Source of the DNA: Flavobacteriales bacterium UBA7443
GTDB taxonomy: Bacteria; Bacteroidota; Bacteroidia; Flavobacteriales_D; Sanyastnellaceae
Reading direction: 5' to 3'
NCBI GenBank assembly: GCA_002477505.1
Contig: DLQB01000169.1
Span: 1-18,851, forward strand
Length of the DNA stretch: 18,851 nucleotides
Shown here in pieces: positions 1-7,139 of the stretch; positions within the stretch are counted from its first letter, which is position 1; each line of letters opens with the position of its first letter. A program made the position numbers and the translations under genes. Under the pieces are notes generated by a model. The model searched no databases. It had not been told where the DNA came from and worked only from the letters and a program-made list of their open reading frames with translations.

Positions 1-477
1 GCTTGGTCGTTTGTAAACGAAGCCGACGAGCGCAAGTTCATGGCGGACATCCAGCAATTGATGAAACGCGAAGTGCCATTGATCACTGATCACCCCTGGC
101 ACTTGGCGAAACCCGCACTCGAATTTGACCTGAATAAAACGGGTCAACGACCACAAGCCCCTGGATCCGGAGGGGGGAAAAAGAATAAAAAGAAGCCGTT
201 CAACCACGGCAAACCACGGCACGGAGGTCAAGGAGGTCAAGGCAAAAGCGGAGGAGGCTCAGGCAGAGGATTCCGATCGGATCGCGATGGAGAGCGGGCT
301 CCTCGTCGCGAAGGAAGTGGCAGCGGAGGAGGGAGCGGCAGCTCCGGCTCCGGTCGACCCTACCGAAGCAAAGGCAAGTCTTCCGGGAACAGCTCCGGCG
401 GTAACTCCGGCGGAAATTCCGGTGGAAATAAGGGCAACCGAGGAGGACAAAACGACTCGCGCTACAGCCGCCGATAG
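1..477 (+). CDS. DEAD-box RNA helicase, C-terminal fragment
   Basis: The gene is cut by the left edge; the frame is open from base 1 and ends at TAG 475-477, giving 158 visible residues. The first 40 or so residues (WSFVNEADERKF, ADIQQL, VPLITDHPWHL) match the end of the second RecA-like domain of RhlE-type DEAD-box helicases, which use ATP to unwind or remodel RNA in the cytoplasm. The rest is a low-complexity tail rich in Gly, Ser, Arg and Lys, with SGGN repeats near the end; such basic tails in this family bind RNA non-specifically. The helicase core motifs lie outside the window, so the subfamily cannot be fixed. The gene is followed by a strong terminator. RhlE-like is the best guess; another DEAD-box subgroup is possible. 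Confidence 0.85.
   Translation, partial: AWSFVNEADERKFMADIQQLMKREVPLITDHPWHLAKPALEFDLNKTGQRPQAPGSGGGKKNKKKPFNHGKPRHGGQGGQGKSGGGSGRGFRSDRDGERAPRREGSGSGGGSGSSGSGRPYRSKGKSSGNSSGGNSGGNSGGNKGNRGGQNDSRYSRR
394..429 (+). repeat. Three tandem 12-nt units coding SGGN
   Basis: Three consecutive 12-base units (394-405, 406-417, 418-429) read tcc-ggN-ggN-aaY and each encodes Ser-Gly-Gly-Asn in the helicase tail. The units differ only at third codon positions. Such in-frame repeats can gain or lose units without breaking the frame, so tail length may vary between strains. Confidence 0.7.
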
Positions 478-500
478 CACCCACCCTAGAAATGACATAA

Positions 501-536
501 AAAAAGCCCCGGCCATTGAATTGGTCGGGGCTTTTT
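501..536. terminator. Bidirectional intrinsic terminator
   Basis: A near-perfect hairpin: arm 501-515 (AAAAAGCCCCGGCCA) pairs with arm 522-536 with a single G-U pair, around a 6-base loop. The plus strand ends in five T. The minus strand ends in seven T because of extra A at 499-500. It lies between the convergent helicase and secreted hydrolase genes and should stop transcription from both sides. Confidence 0.92.
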
Positions 537-553
537 AATGATCTGTAGCGGTC

Positions 554-2116
554 TTATCGCGTCACCGAGATACGCTGAGATTCTCCATCGATTTGCACCA
601 CATAAGTGCCTGCAGGAACATCTCCGAGGTCCACGGAAAATTGCCCTTGAATTCCGACCAAAGGCCACTGGCGAACCAATCGACCTTCCAATGAATACAG
701 GGAAGCTTGAATGGCCGGCGCTTTCAAGTCAAACGTTGTCAAACCACTTGTTGGGTTTGGAAAGATGACAAATGACGCCTCGCCCAAATCAGACTCCTCA
801 ACGCTTTCCACTTCACCCAATCCCAATGCCGCATGCATTCGAGGAGCGGTATACGCTTGGATGATGTCCAACCAGGGTAGCGCCTCTTCCGGTCCCATTG
901 TTGGGTTCAACGACAACTGTGTCGCAGCGATATTTGAGCCGTTGGCTGTATCAACCATCTGCGTCATGGCCACATCCCACCACTGCCAAGGCGAGCTATC
1001 GAAAGGCTCCGTTGGAGCACCATCTTCATAGCTATTCAGAACAGGGTACAAACCGTCCATGCCTTCATTGATGGCATTGGCCGCAACCGATACATCGTCC
1101 GCCAAATTGAGCGATTGAAAAACATCGTTGTTATTCGGTGCGTCGAAAGAGTTGATCAATGTGTGCACGCCATAAGCTCCCGTTACCTCGATCACCGGTT
1201 CTTGGGTCGTCGGAACAACGAGTACACCGGTCGCATAGGGCGCGAATGGGTCGTGTGGGCAGTGAAAGCTCACCATTGCAGGGTCACCTGCGTCCAGCCA
1301 TTTATCGGATCCCAATGCCCCACCCATGTTCATTTGAAAGTTGAACTCTGAGCTGTAGTCGGGGTAGTGACCCACACAAAGCTGCAAACTATCTGGAGTA
1401 AAGCCATCGTTTTTGGCTTCCGGATCGCCGTTCACAGACTCGATCACCATCGGGATGGAAGAACCATCTCCTGGATCATACCAGAAGACTTCAATGGGGT
1501 TTCCTTCGTTGTCCAAAATGATGTCATTGTAATCCGCAATCGCTGCAGAAGCCAATGTGATGTAGCCTCCTGTGCCATCGCCAAACATGGCGATTTTATC
1601 CGGATCAATGCCGAACGTGTTGTCCATTTCCGCTGCGTTCATGCGAAAGAATCGGGCTGCCGTGCGGGAATCTTGAACGCCACGGTACGCGGCGTTGATC
1701 AACTGAAACGTCCGCTCTACTTGTGAGCCTGCCAATGGATTCCAGCCCAAGCGGTAGTCAACTGAAGCCGTCACGTAACCCATGCGAGCAAAACGCTCAC
1801 ACAATTCCACCACCGCACTGTCTTTGCGGGTACCGAGGGCGGAGCCGTTCAGGTATTGCGGCAAGAAGTTTCCTGTGTGAAAAACAAGGACCAACGGGCG
1901 TGAGGTTTCTTCATCGCCTTCAGGCTCATAAACATCCAGAAACTGAGGAAGCACCATTGGAGGCAATCCTTGCAACGCTGGAAGAACGCTTACGTTGCTT
2001 GCATATTCAACATCTTCTGTCACGATTACATTTTCGAATACCTCGTCTAGGTATCGTTCTTGGGCGTGCAACGCAAATGCGGCAAACGCCATGATTAGGG
2101 TAAAAATTCTTTTCAT
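554..2116 (-). CDS. T9SS-exported alpha/beta hydrolase-fold protein lacking the nucleophile Ser
   Basis: This is a 520-residue secreted protein. I start it at ATG 2116 because a clean signal peptide begins there (MKRIFTLIMAFAAFALHAQ, cleavage near residue 18); the frame stays open another 36 codons upstream without sensible protein. Residues of roughly 70-380 resemble a carboxylesterase-like alpha/beta hydrolase: LVLVFHTGNF (oxyanion region), GYVTASVDYRLGWNP, then IAMFGDGTGGY at the nucleophile elbow. The usual G-x-S-x-G reads G-D-G-T-G, so residue 181 is Gly instead of Ser. A possible acid (HDPFAPY) and His (GAYGVH) are still present. Residues 449-520 form a type A T9SS sorting domain, starting FPNPTSG, with PAGTYVVQI near the end. 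It is therefore exported by type IX secretion to the surface or medium. The substrate is unknown, and it may be a binding protein or pseudoenzyme. Confidence 0.85.
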   Translation of the reverse strand: MKRIFTLIMAFAAFALHAQERYLDEVFENVIVTEDVEYASNVSVLPALQGLPPMVLPQFLDVYEPEGDEETSRPLVLVFHTGNFLPQYLNGSALGTRKDSAVVELCERFARMGYVTASVDYRLGWNPLAGSQVERTFQLINAAYRGVQDSRTAARFFRMNAAEMDNTFGIDPDKIAMFGDGTGGYITLASAAIADYNDIILDNEGNPIEVFWYDPGDGSSIPMVIESVNGDPEAKNDGFTPDSLQLCVGHYPDYSSEFNFQMNMGGALGSDKWLDAGDPAMVSFHCPHDPFAPYATGVLVVPTTQEPVIEVTGAYGVHTLINSFDAPNNNDVFQSLNLADDVSVAANAINEGMDGLYPVLNSYEDGAPTEPFDSSPWQWWDVAMTQMVDTANGSNIAATQLSLNPTMGPEEALPWLDIIQAYTAPRMHAALGLGEVESVEESDLGEASFVIFPNPTSGLTTFDLKAPAIQASLYSLEGRLVRQWPLVGIQGQFSVDLGDVPAGTYVVQIDGESQRISVTR

Positions 2117-2344
2117 GCTTTTGGGACTTTGATTCTCAAGCAATTTCAGAGGCAGAACGCATTGCAAAACCCAATACTCAAACGGCTTTCCACCATGGTT
2201 ATCAACAATTTTGAAGACGGGCACCCCGAATCATCTTCCTCCCGGAAACCCCAAAAAATCATCGGAAGGCGCATTGGTCAATCCGGAACACCCACCCCAG
2301 CCGCTGGCCATTGAAGGTTCAATGATAACCTGTATATTTCCAAC
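2117..2344. other. Divergent intergenic region
   Basis: This 228-base gap, the longest in the window, lies between the start codons of the secreted hydrolase (minus) and the TonB-domain gene (plus). It holds the promoter of the TonB-domain gene at its right end. I see no clear TAnnTTTG box for the hydrolase, no RNA gene and no conserved ORF. Confidence 0.7.
2311..2340 (+). promoter_or_regulatory. Bacteroidota-type promoter of the TonB-domain gene
   Basis: TTG at 2311-2313, a 19-base spacer and TATATTTC at 2333-2340 (one mismatch to the Bacteroidota -7 box TAnnTTTG). The box ends only 4 bases before ATG 2345, so transcription should start at or beside the start codon and the mRNA would be leaderless. 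Confidence 0.5.
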
Positions 2345-2806
2345 ATGGAAAAACGACAGAGACAGCAATTTTGGACACTCGCCTTGGTGGCAGCATGCTG
2401 CATCCCAATGCAAGGCCTCATCGCCCAAAACGGAATTGGTTATCCCCAAGAAGACGTGGTAAAGGTCGCGGAAGTGATGCCCGTTCTGAAAACGTGTGCA
2501 TCCCTCGATGATCGCACCGAACGCGAAACATGCACCAATCAAGGCATGATGGAGCACGTCATGCAAAACCTCGTTTATCCCACAGTAGCACAAGAAAAAG
2601 GCGTCGAAGGAACCGTTTTTGTTCAATTTGTGGTGACCGAAAAAGGGTCTATTGGTTCGGTTGAAATGGTCCGTGGACTGGAAACGTTCGAAAAATCAGC
2701 GGTCACTGTGATTGAATCGCTTCCCCTATTCATGCCAGGCACCAATAAGGGAAAAGCAGTAAACGTGCAATACGTACTACCCATTCGATTTGCCCTTGGT
2801 GAATGA
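2345..2806 (+). CDS. Secreted TonB C-terminal domain protein
   Basis: A 153-residue protein with an N-terminal signal peptide (about residues 1-28; cleavage near IAQ) and a TonB C-terminal-like domain at about 66-151. The domain shows NLVYPTVAQEKGVEGTVFVQF, a xxGSIGSVEMVRG turn and a closing VQYVLPIRF strand. A Cys pair (51 and 63) precedes the domain, a pattern I associate with many Bacteroidota proteins of this type; the two could form a disulfide. True TonB links ExbBD to outer-membrane receptors. This copy has no lasting membrane anchor and no Pro-rich linker, so it is probably a free periplasmic protein rather than the energy transducer itself. Its stop overlaps the next start in ATGA, so it is co-translated with the phosphatase gene. 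The start is supported by the promoter box just upstream. Confidence 0.85.
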   Translation: MEKRQRQQFWTLALVAACCIPMQGLIAQNGIGYPQEDVVKVAEVMPVLKTCASLDDRTERETCTNQGMMEHVMQNLVYPTVAQEKGVEGTVFVQFVVTEKGSIGSVEMVRGLETFEKSAVTVIESLPLFMPGTNKGKAVNVQYVLPIRFALGE

Positions 2807-3933
2807 TTCAAGCTCACCGAATCTGTTCCGTTTTATTTCTCGCTTGTTGCATTTCGACGTCAGCCCTTTTTAGCTGCAAGCCTGAACCCAAGGCAATCAT
2901 TTTGCGCAAGCCAATAACGAAGGCGACCGCGGACCTCATCGTGCGCAAAGAAGTGCGCACTGTCGCATTTGGGAGTTGTGCGCACGCCGAACAGCCCATG
3001 CCTGTACTCGATGTCGCAATTCGTCAAAAACCAGATGTTTTTGTGTGGCTCGGGGACAATGTATACGGAGATACAGAGGACATTTCGGCCCTAGAGGCGC
3101 AATATGAAACCCTCGGTCAAAACCCCCATTTTCAGCGCCTTGATTCCGCCACACGGCTGCTCGCCACATGGGATGATCACGACTATGGATGGAATGACGC
3201 GGGAAGGCACTATCCGCTGAAGGAGGAATCAAAAGATGTTTTCTTGGATTTTTGGAAAGACCCCCGGGATGCGCCACGAAAAGACCGTGACGGCATTTAC
3301 ATGAGTTATCTGTTTGACGGTGGAAAACAAGATGTTCATATCATCCTGCTCGATACGCGCACCTTTCGAGATGACTTGCTGCGGTCTCAAAGCATCATCC
3401 TCAAAGGCAGCAACGGATTCAGTTACATGGCCGATTATGAGCCTCACAGGGGCGAAGATTCGACCCTCCTCGGAACTGCCCAATGGAGGTGGTTGAAAAA
3501 GCAGTTGAATGTTCAAGCCGATTACCGAATCATTGCCTCCTCAACGCAATTTGGCGCGGAATGGAACGGTTATGAATCATGGGCGAATTTTCCCAGCGAG
3601 CAACAAAGAATGCTCGAATTAATCGAAGCGGCCAACCAAAAACAGGCCACAGCGGTGCCCACTGTGTTCATTTCTGGCGATGTGCATTATGCTGAAATTT
3701 CAAAAATCAAAGGCGGGAATCGCTCAGCTTCCGATGCCATATTTGATATAACCGCAAGTGGAATCACATCCACTTGGGATTTCGCCACCAACAATGCCAA
3801 CAGAGTGGAGGGCCCCATCATGGAAAACAACGTGGGCATCCTCCAGTTAGGCCGGCCCGGAAAGGCGAAGATTGTGGCTGAAATTTGGGATGCGACAGGG
3901 CAATTGCGCGTCGAACATTCCGTTCTTCCCTAG
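2803..3933 (+). CDS. PhoD-like alkaline phosphatase/phosphodiesterase lipoprotein
   Basis: This 376-residue metallophosphoesterase probably hydrolyses phosphate mono- or diesters outside the cytoplasm. The N-terminus is a lipoprotein signal, with lipobox LFSC and Cys25. The PhoD-family order of motifs is visible: FGSC at 56-59, VWLGDNVYGD at 81-90 (metal ligand Asp85), ATWDDHDYGWND at 121-132, LLGTAQWRWL at 222-231 and SGDVHYAE at 291-298. These are the expected Asp, Asn and His metal ligands, so it looks active. It is translationally coupled (ATGA) to the TonB-domain gene. It may help gain phosphate from organic phosphorus, but I see no Pho box and the substrate is not evident. The family is clear; the substrate is a guess. 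Confidence 0.85.
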   Translation: MIQAHRICSVLFLACCISTSALFSCKPEPKAIILRKPITKATADLIVRKEVRTVAFGSCAHAEQPMPVLDVAIRQKPDVFVWLGDNVYGDTEDISALEAQYETLGQNPHFQRLDSATRLLATWDDHDYGWNDAGRHYPLKEESKDVFLDFWKDPRDAPRKDRDGIYMSYLFDGGKQDVHIILLDTRTFRDDLLRSQSIILKGSNGFSYMADYEPHRGEDSTLLGTAQWRWLKKQLNVQADYRIIASSTQFGAEWNGYESWANFPSEQQRMLELIEAANQKQATAVPTVFISGDVHYAEISKIKGGNRSASDAIFDITASGITSTWDFATNNANRVEGPIMENNVGILQLGRPGKAKIVAEIWDATGQLRVEHSVLP

Positions 3934-3955
3934 CCCTTGCACTTAATAGAAACTC

Positions 3956-4828
3956 ATGGACGCACAACGCATTCTCATTATTACCTCCGCTCTACTTGCC
4001 ATGGTTTGCATTGGGCTCGGGTTGCAATTGTATCAAACCAATCAGACCGTTGTTGCGGTTCAGGCGGACAATACCGCGATTTCATTCGAACGAGACCAGG
4101 TGCTATTTGATCTGGAAAAACTGAGTTTTAGCTACGACACCCTCAGCACCGAAAATGCGCTCATGCTCGCCCAAATTGCCGATCAGAAGAATGATATCGG
4201 CCGTTTGGTTCAACAAGTTAAAAATGGCAACTGGTCACTTGCTCGTGCCAAACAAGAAGCGGAAACATTGCGTGGCATTATGAAAGGCTATGTCGCTACC
4301 ATCGATTCCCTCAACCAGTTGAACCTCGCGCTCATTGACGAAAATGACCAGATGCGAGCGCGTGTGGAAGAAGTTCAAGAGCGCAACGCCAGCTTGGTAG
4401 AACGGCAAGAAAACATGGAGGAGATGATTACGGCAGGGCAAACGCTGCAAGCGGCTGAAGCATCGGCAGAAGGCATCCGAATCTTGAGCAATGGCCGCCA
4501 ACGGCCGACCACCCGCGCTTCACGCTTGAGCATGGTGCGTGTTTGCTTCACGCTATTGGAAAACCGCATTGCTAGCGCTGGATCCAAAACCCTACACTTA
4601 CAGGTGAGCAATGATTCCGGTCAAATTCTCATGGGCGAACAATCCGCGAACGCAAATGACCTGGGCAACCCGGTAAGCGCAACGCGTGAGCTTGATTACA
4701 ACAATGAGCGCATCGAAGCCTGCATCTTCTTCATTCCCTCAACGGAGCGTATCCCTGCTGGCATTTACACCATCAATATCCTCGAAGGAAATGAAGTGAT
4801 TGGTTCAACCCAATTGGTTCTCTCCTAG
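3956..4828 (+). CDS. Membrane-anchored coiled-coil protein of unknown function
   Basis: I do not recognise a named family. The 290-residue protein has one N-terminal membrane helix (about residues 6-26, no cleavage site) and then a long heptad-like coiled coil (about 28-170) rich in Glu, Gln, Leu and Asn. A short basic linker follows (about 180-190, NGRQRPTTRASR). The C-terminal domain of about 100 residues (191-290) looks all-beta: VRVCFTLLENRI, KTLHLQVSNDSG, IEACIFFIP, AGIYTINILEG, STQLVL. The layout suggests an inner-membrane protein with a periplasmic rod holding a beta-sandwich head. It starts 22 bases after the phosphatase stop and is probably in the same transcript. It ends 7 bases from the convergent barrel gene with no evident terminator. 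The two Cys in the head (197 and 256) might pair. Confidence 0.75.
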   Translation: MDAQRILIITSALLAMVCIGLGLQLYQTNQTVVAVQADNTAISFERDQVLFDLEKLSFSYDTLSTENALMLAQIADQKNDIGRLVQQVKNGNWSLARAKQEAETLRGIMKGYVATIDSLNQLNLALIDENDQMRARVEEVQERNASLVERQENMEEMITAGQTLQAAEASAEGIRILSNGRQRPTTRASRLSMVRVCFTLLENRIASAGSKTLHLQVSNDSGQILMGEQSANANDLGNPVSATRELDYNNERIEACIFFIPSTERIPAGIYTINILEGNEVIGSTQLVLS

Positions 4829-4835
4829 GGAGTTT

Positions 4836-5741
4836 CTACCACGTTGGGCAGGTATTGCAATTGCGCTTGCCTTTGGGTTTATGGTCCTTGCCAATGAGGT
4901 AGCCGACCGCAAAAGCGGCCTCAGCATACCCGATCCGTTGCTTCGCCCCCGAGTCACCCGGCCCTTGAAGCCGAATCCAAGGCAATGTGACTCCGCCCAC
5001 ATGCCCCGTAGCCTGGATGAAAAACCTCCTGTGCACCTGCATTCTGAGTCCCGCGTGCACCCCAAGCCCAAGGCCTGAAAGGTGCTGAGCATTCTTTTGA
5101 CGTTGCCCCGCCCAAGTAAAGTCTGTGCTGCAAACCACAACACCCAACCCAACCGCCTCGAACACGGAAAGCATGAATTGATCATTGACGGAGCGCCAGA
5201 GGTCGGTTTGGTGCTCCAAGCTGAATCGTACAAAATTCATTCCATCGCTGTGTTCCAAGTTGAACCCTTGGCCCCACCGCAAAGAATCGCCGTTCCATTC
5301 GGCTAGCGTCCCCGCGGGAAATTCATCTTCCAAGCCCAAATCCGACGCATCGGCGTATCCATCGGCGACTACCCACTGTTTTTTCAACTTGTACTTCATG
5401 TGGTCCCATCCCGCTGAGACCCACAGATTGGGGGCAATTCGCTTGCCGAAACGCGCATTGAACTGAGGAATCGTGAAGAGCCCTGGATGGAAATACACTT
5501 TGGCCTGAAAACGCTCGGGCATGTCATTGGCCTGTGCGTCTTGTAAGGTCACATCAAACGCCTCACCGGATGGCCCTGTTCCCCACATCTGCACATCAGA
5601 AACCGTGTAAGCCGAGCGGTTATAACCCCAAGAAACATACCACTCATCGGACGAAAAACCTTGACCATTGGCCTGCGCCGCCCCGGCAAAAAATGCCCCC
5701 AAACAACAACCGCAAATCACCACGCTTCTTCTGAAAATCAT
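4836..5741 (-). CDS. Outer-membrane beta-barrel protein
   Basis: A 301-residue protein with a signal peptide (about residues 1-26) followed by alternating amphipathic strands typical of an outer-membrane barrel: EWYVSWGYNRSAYT, ERFQAKVYFHPG, PNLWVSAGWDHMKYKL, NFVRFSLEHQTD, FFIQATGHVGG, IGYAEAAFAVGYLIG. The YNRSAYTVSDV and GWDHMKY stretches resemble a barrel family I associate with Bacteroidota genomes, with no defined function. After the last predicted strand (about 271-283) comes a basic tail of about 18 residues ending in CNTCPTW. This is unusual for a barrel and may sit in the periplasm. The start is fixed by the signal peptide and by an exact TAACTTTG box four bases upstream. It is monocistronic and divergent from the yraN-like gene. 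Confidence 0.8.
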   Translation of the reverse strand: MIFRRSVVICGCCLGAFFAGAAQANGQGFSSDEWYVSWGYNRSAYTVSDVQMWGTGPSGEAFDVTLQDAQANDMPERFQAKVYFHPGLFTIPQFNARFGKRIAPNLWVSAGWDHMKYKLKKQWVVADGYADASDLGLEDEFPAGTLAEWNGDSLRWGQGFNLEHSDGMNFVRFSLEHQTDLWRSVNDQFMLSVFEAVGLGVVVCSTDFTWAGQRQKNAQHLSGLGLGVHAGLRMQVHRRFFIQATGHVGGVTLPWIRLQGPGDSGAKQRIGYAEAAFAVGYLIGKDHKPKGKRNCNTCPTW

Positions 5742-5745
5742 GAGG

Positions 5746-5753
5746 CAAAGTTA
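5746..5753 (-). promoter_or_regulatory. -7 promoter box (TAACTTTG) of the barrel gene
   Basis: An exact TAnnTTTG box read on the minus strand, with the 4-base spacer CCTC before ATG 5741. The upstream TTTG (5779-5782) is 25 bases away, longer than usual, so the -33 element is uncertain. A leaderless transcript is predicted. Confidence 0.5.
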
Positions 5754-5792
5754 GTCGGTTGAAGAGGTTCTTCGCTTTCAAATCAACATGAA

Positions 5793-6155
5793 ATGAATGC
5801 GACAGAACGTGGGCGTTGGGGAGAAACATTGGCGGCCATTCACCTGGAAAAAGCCGGTATACACATCGTGGAACGGAATTGGCGAAAAGGACGATTCGAA
5901 ATTGACCTAATTGGTAAACAGGCGAATATTTGGGTTTTTGTGGAGGTCAAGGTGCGGAAGTTTGGATATGCGGAGACCGCATTCGAATCGGTTGACCTCT
6001 TCAAACAGCAACGCATCATCCGCGCAGCCGATCGATTTTTAAAAAACCACGAATCCAAATCCGACACCATCCGATTCGATGTTCTCTGCATTGAATATGG
6101 CCGGGAAACTCATCGGATACAACACATTGAAGATGCGTTCATTTGCATGCCCTGA
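5793..6155 (+). CDS. yraN: YraN/UPF0102-family nuclease-fold protein
   Basis: A 120-residue protein matching the UPF0102 family in full. It opens with G-x-W-G-E-x-x-A-A (GRWGETLAA), then ERNWRKGRFEIDLIG and VFVEVKVRK. The Glu, Asp and the E-V-K triad are the acidic and Lys residues of a PD-(D/E)xK-like, Holliday-junction-resolvase-type fold. The real activity of the family is not settled; a nuclease role in DNA processing is presumed from the fold. The start ATG 5793 is chosen because an earlier ATG (5788) hits a stop after one further codon. It lies 51 bases from the divergent barrel gene, and its stop is 18 bases before the rluB start. Confidence 0.9.
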   Translation: MNATERGRWGETLAAIHLEKAGIHIVERNWRKGRFEIDLIGKQANIWVFVEVKVRKFGYAETAFESVDLFKQQRIIRAADRFLKNHESKSDTIRFDVLCIEYGRETHRIQHIEDAFICMP

Positions 6156-6169
6156 ATGGAATATCTTTG
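6142..6169 (+). promoter_or_regulatory. Promoter inside the yraN 3' end that decides the rluB start
   Basis: TTTG at 6142-6145, a 16-base spacer and an exact TATCTTTG box at 6162-6169, followed by CTTC and ATG 6174. The 4-base box-to-ATG spacing matches five other genes here. It supports ATG 6174 over ATG 6156, which would lie upstream of the predicted transcript start. Confidence 0.55.
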
Positions 6170-6173
6170 CTTC

Positions 6174-7133
6174 ATGAAGAAGCAGAATTCTGGTCGTGCC
6201 GGTGCCCGCTCATCGCAAGCGCGTCGCTCGAAACCTGGCGAAAGCCGTTCGGGCGAGAAACGCCCAGATTCCAAGCGCACATCAGGAAAGGGAAGTGCCC
6301 CTCGAAAATCCGATCAAAAGACGAATTTTAAACCGGATGGGGCTGGCAAAAAAAGCCGCAGCGGAGCGACCTTTCGCAAAGGTGGCAAACCTGTTACGCG
6401 GCAAAAACCACTGGCTGCATTGGGAGGACCCATGCGATTGAATCGGTACATCTCGAATGCTGGGGTTTGCTCACGCCGAGAAGCCGACTCCTTGATTGAG
6501 TCCGGTGTAGTGACAGTGAATGGGGAAATCATTGTGCAAATGGGGCACAAGGTCAACATTAACGATAGCGTGCAAGTCGGAGGGGCCACCATTCGACCTG
6601 AAACCCGGCGCTATGTCCTGTTGAATAAACCCAAAGGATTCGGGACCTCCATGGCAGATGCCAAAGCACGTCGCGGCGTGCATGAATTGGTCCAAAAAGC
6701 GTGCAAAGAAGAAATCCGATCCATTGACAAATTGGATCGAGAAAGCACCGGTTTGATGCTGTTCACTAACGATGAAGAGTTAATGGTTCGGCTCAACCAC
6801 CCCCAATCTGGTGCGGCCAAGCTCTACCACGTCATCCTCGCAGAACGCGTTCAACCCAACCACCTTGAAGAACTGAAACAAGGATTTATTGTGGACAAGG
6901 GATTTGTGAAAGCGACAGAGGCCGAATTTGCAAACGACGAAAGAACGCACATCGGGCTCAAGCTCACTTCCAGCAGGAGCCGTATCGCTCGGCGAATGCT
7001 CGAGGAACTCAGCTACCATGTTGTCAAGGTAGACCGGGTCACCATCGGACCGCTGACCAAAAAAGATGTGCCACGGGGGAGTTTCCGACATTTGTCAGAA
7101 GCCGAAGTAAACCTTTTACGCATGAGCTGTTAA
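6174..7133 (+). CDS. rluB: Ribosomal large-subunit pseudouridine synthase RluB-type, with basic N-terminal tail
   Basis: A 319-residue RsuA/RluB-family enzyme that converts a uridine of rRNA to pseudouridine. From start 6174, residues 1-84 are a low-complexity basic tail rich in Lys, Arg, Ser and Gly. An S4 RNA-binding domain follows at about 87-134 (MRLNRYISNAGVCSRREAD...VTVNG), then the catalytic domain. The catalytic Asp is Asp188 in DKLDRESTGLMLFTND, the family's R-L-D-x-x-T-x-G-L motif with Lys in place of the usual Arg. The end (ARRMLEELSYHVVKVDRVTIGPL) is typical. An in-frame ATG at 6156 directly follows the yraN stop but adds MEYLCF, which does not fit the tail; a promoter box also favours 6174. 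RluB rather than RsuA or RluE is inferred from the tail and the Bacteroidota setting. Confidence 0.88.
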   Translation: MKKQNSGRAGARSSQARRSKPGESRSGEKRPDSKRTSGKGSAPRKSDQKTNFKPDGAGKKSRSGATFRKGGKPVTRQKPLAALGGPMRLNRYISNAGVCSRREADSLIESGVVTVNGEIIVQMGHKVNINDSVQVGGATIRPETRRYVLLNKPKGFGTSMADAKARRGVHELVQKACKEEIRSIDKLDRESTGLMLFTNDEELMVRLNHPQSGAAKLYHVILAERVQPNHLEELKQGFIVDKGFVKATEAEFANDERTHIGLKLTSSRSRIARRMLEELSYHVVKVDRVTIGPLTKKDVPRGSFRHLSEAEVNLLRMSC

Positions 7134-7139
7134 AATAGC

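Noticed and set aside
287..538. Overlapping ORFs in other frames of the helicase tail (both strands)
   Set aside because: They arise from GC-rich repetitive codons, resemble no family and run into the terminator hairpin.
2117..2224. 36-codon N-terminal extension of the secreted hydrolase
   Set aside because: It would bury the signal peptide that starts at 2116 and looks like random translation of the intergenic region.
2197..2330. Inverted repeat GGTTATCA (2197-2204) and TGATAACC (2323-2330) in the divergent intergenic region
   Set aside because: Eight matching bases 118 apart are likely enough by chance in 228 bases, and there is no further symmetry or regulator gene nearby.
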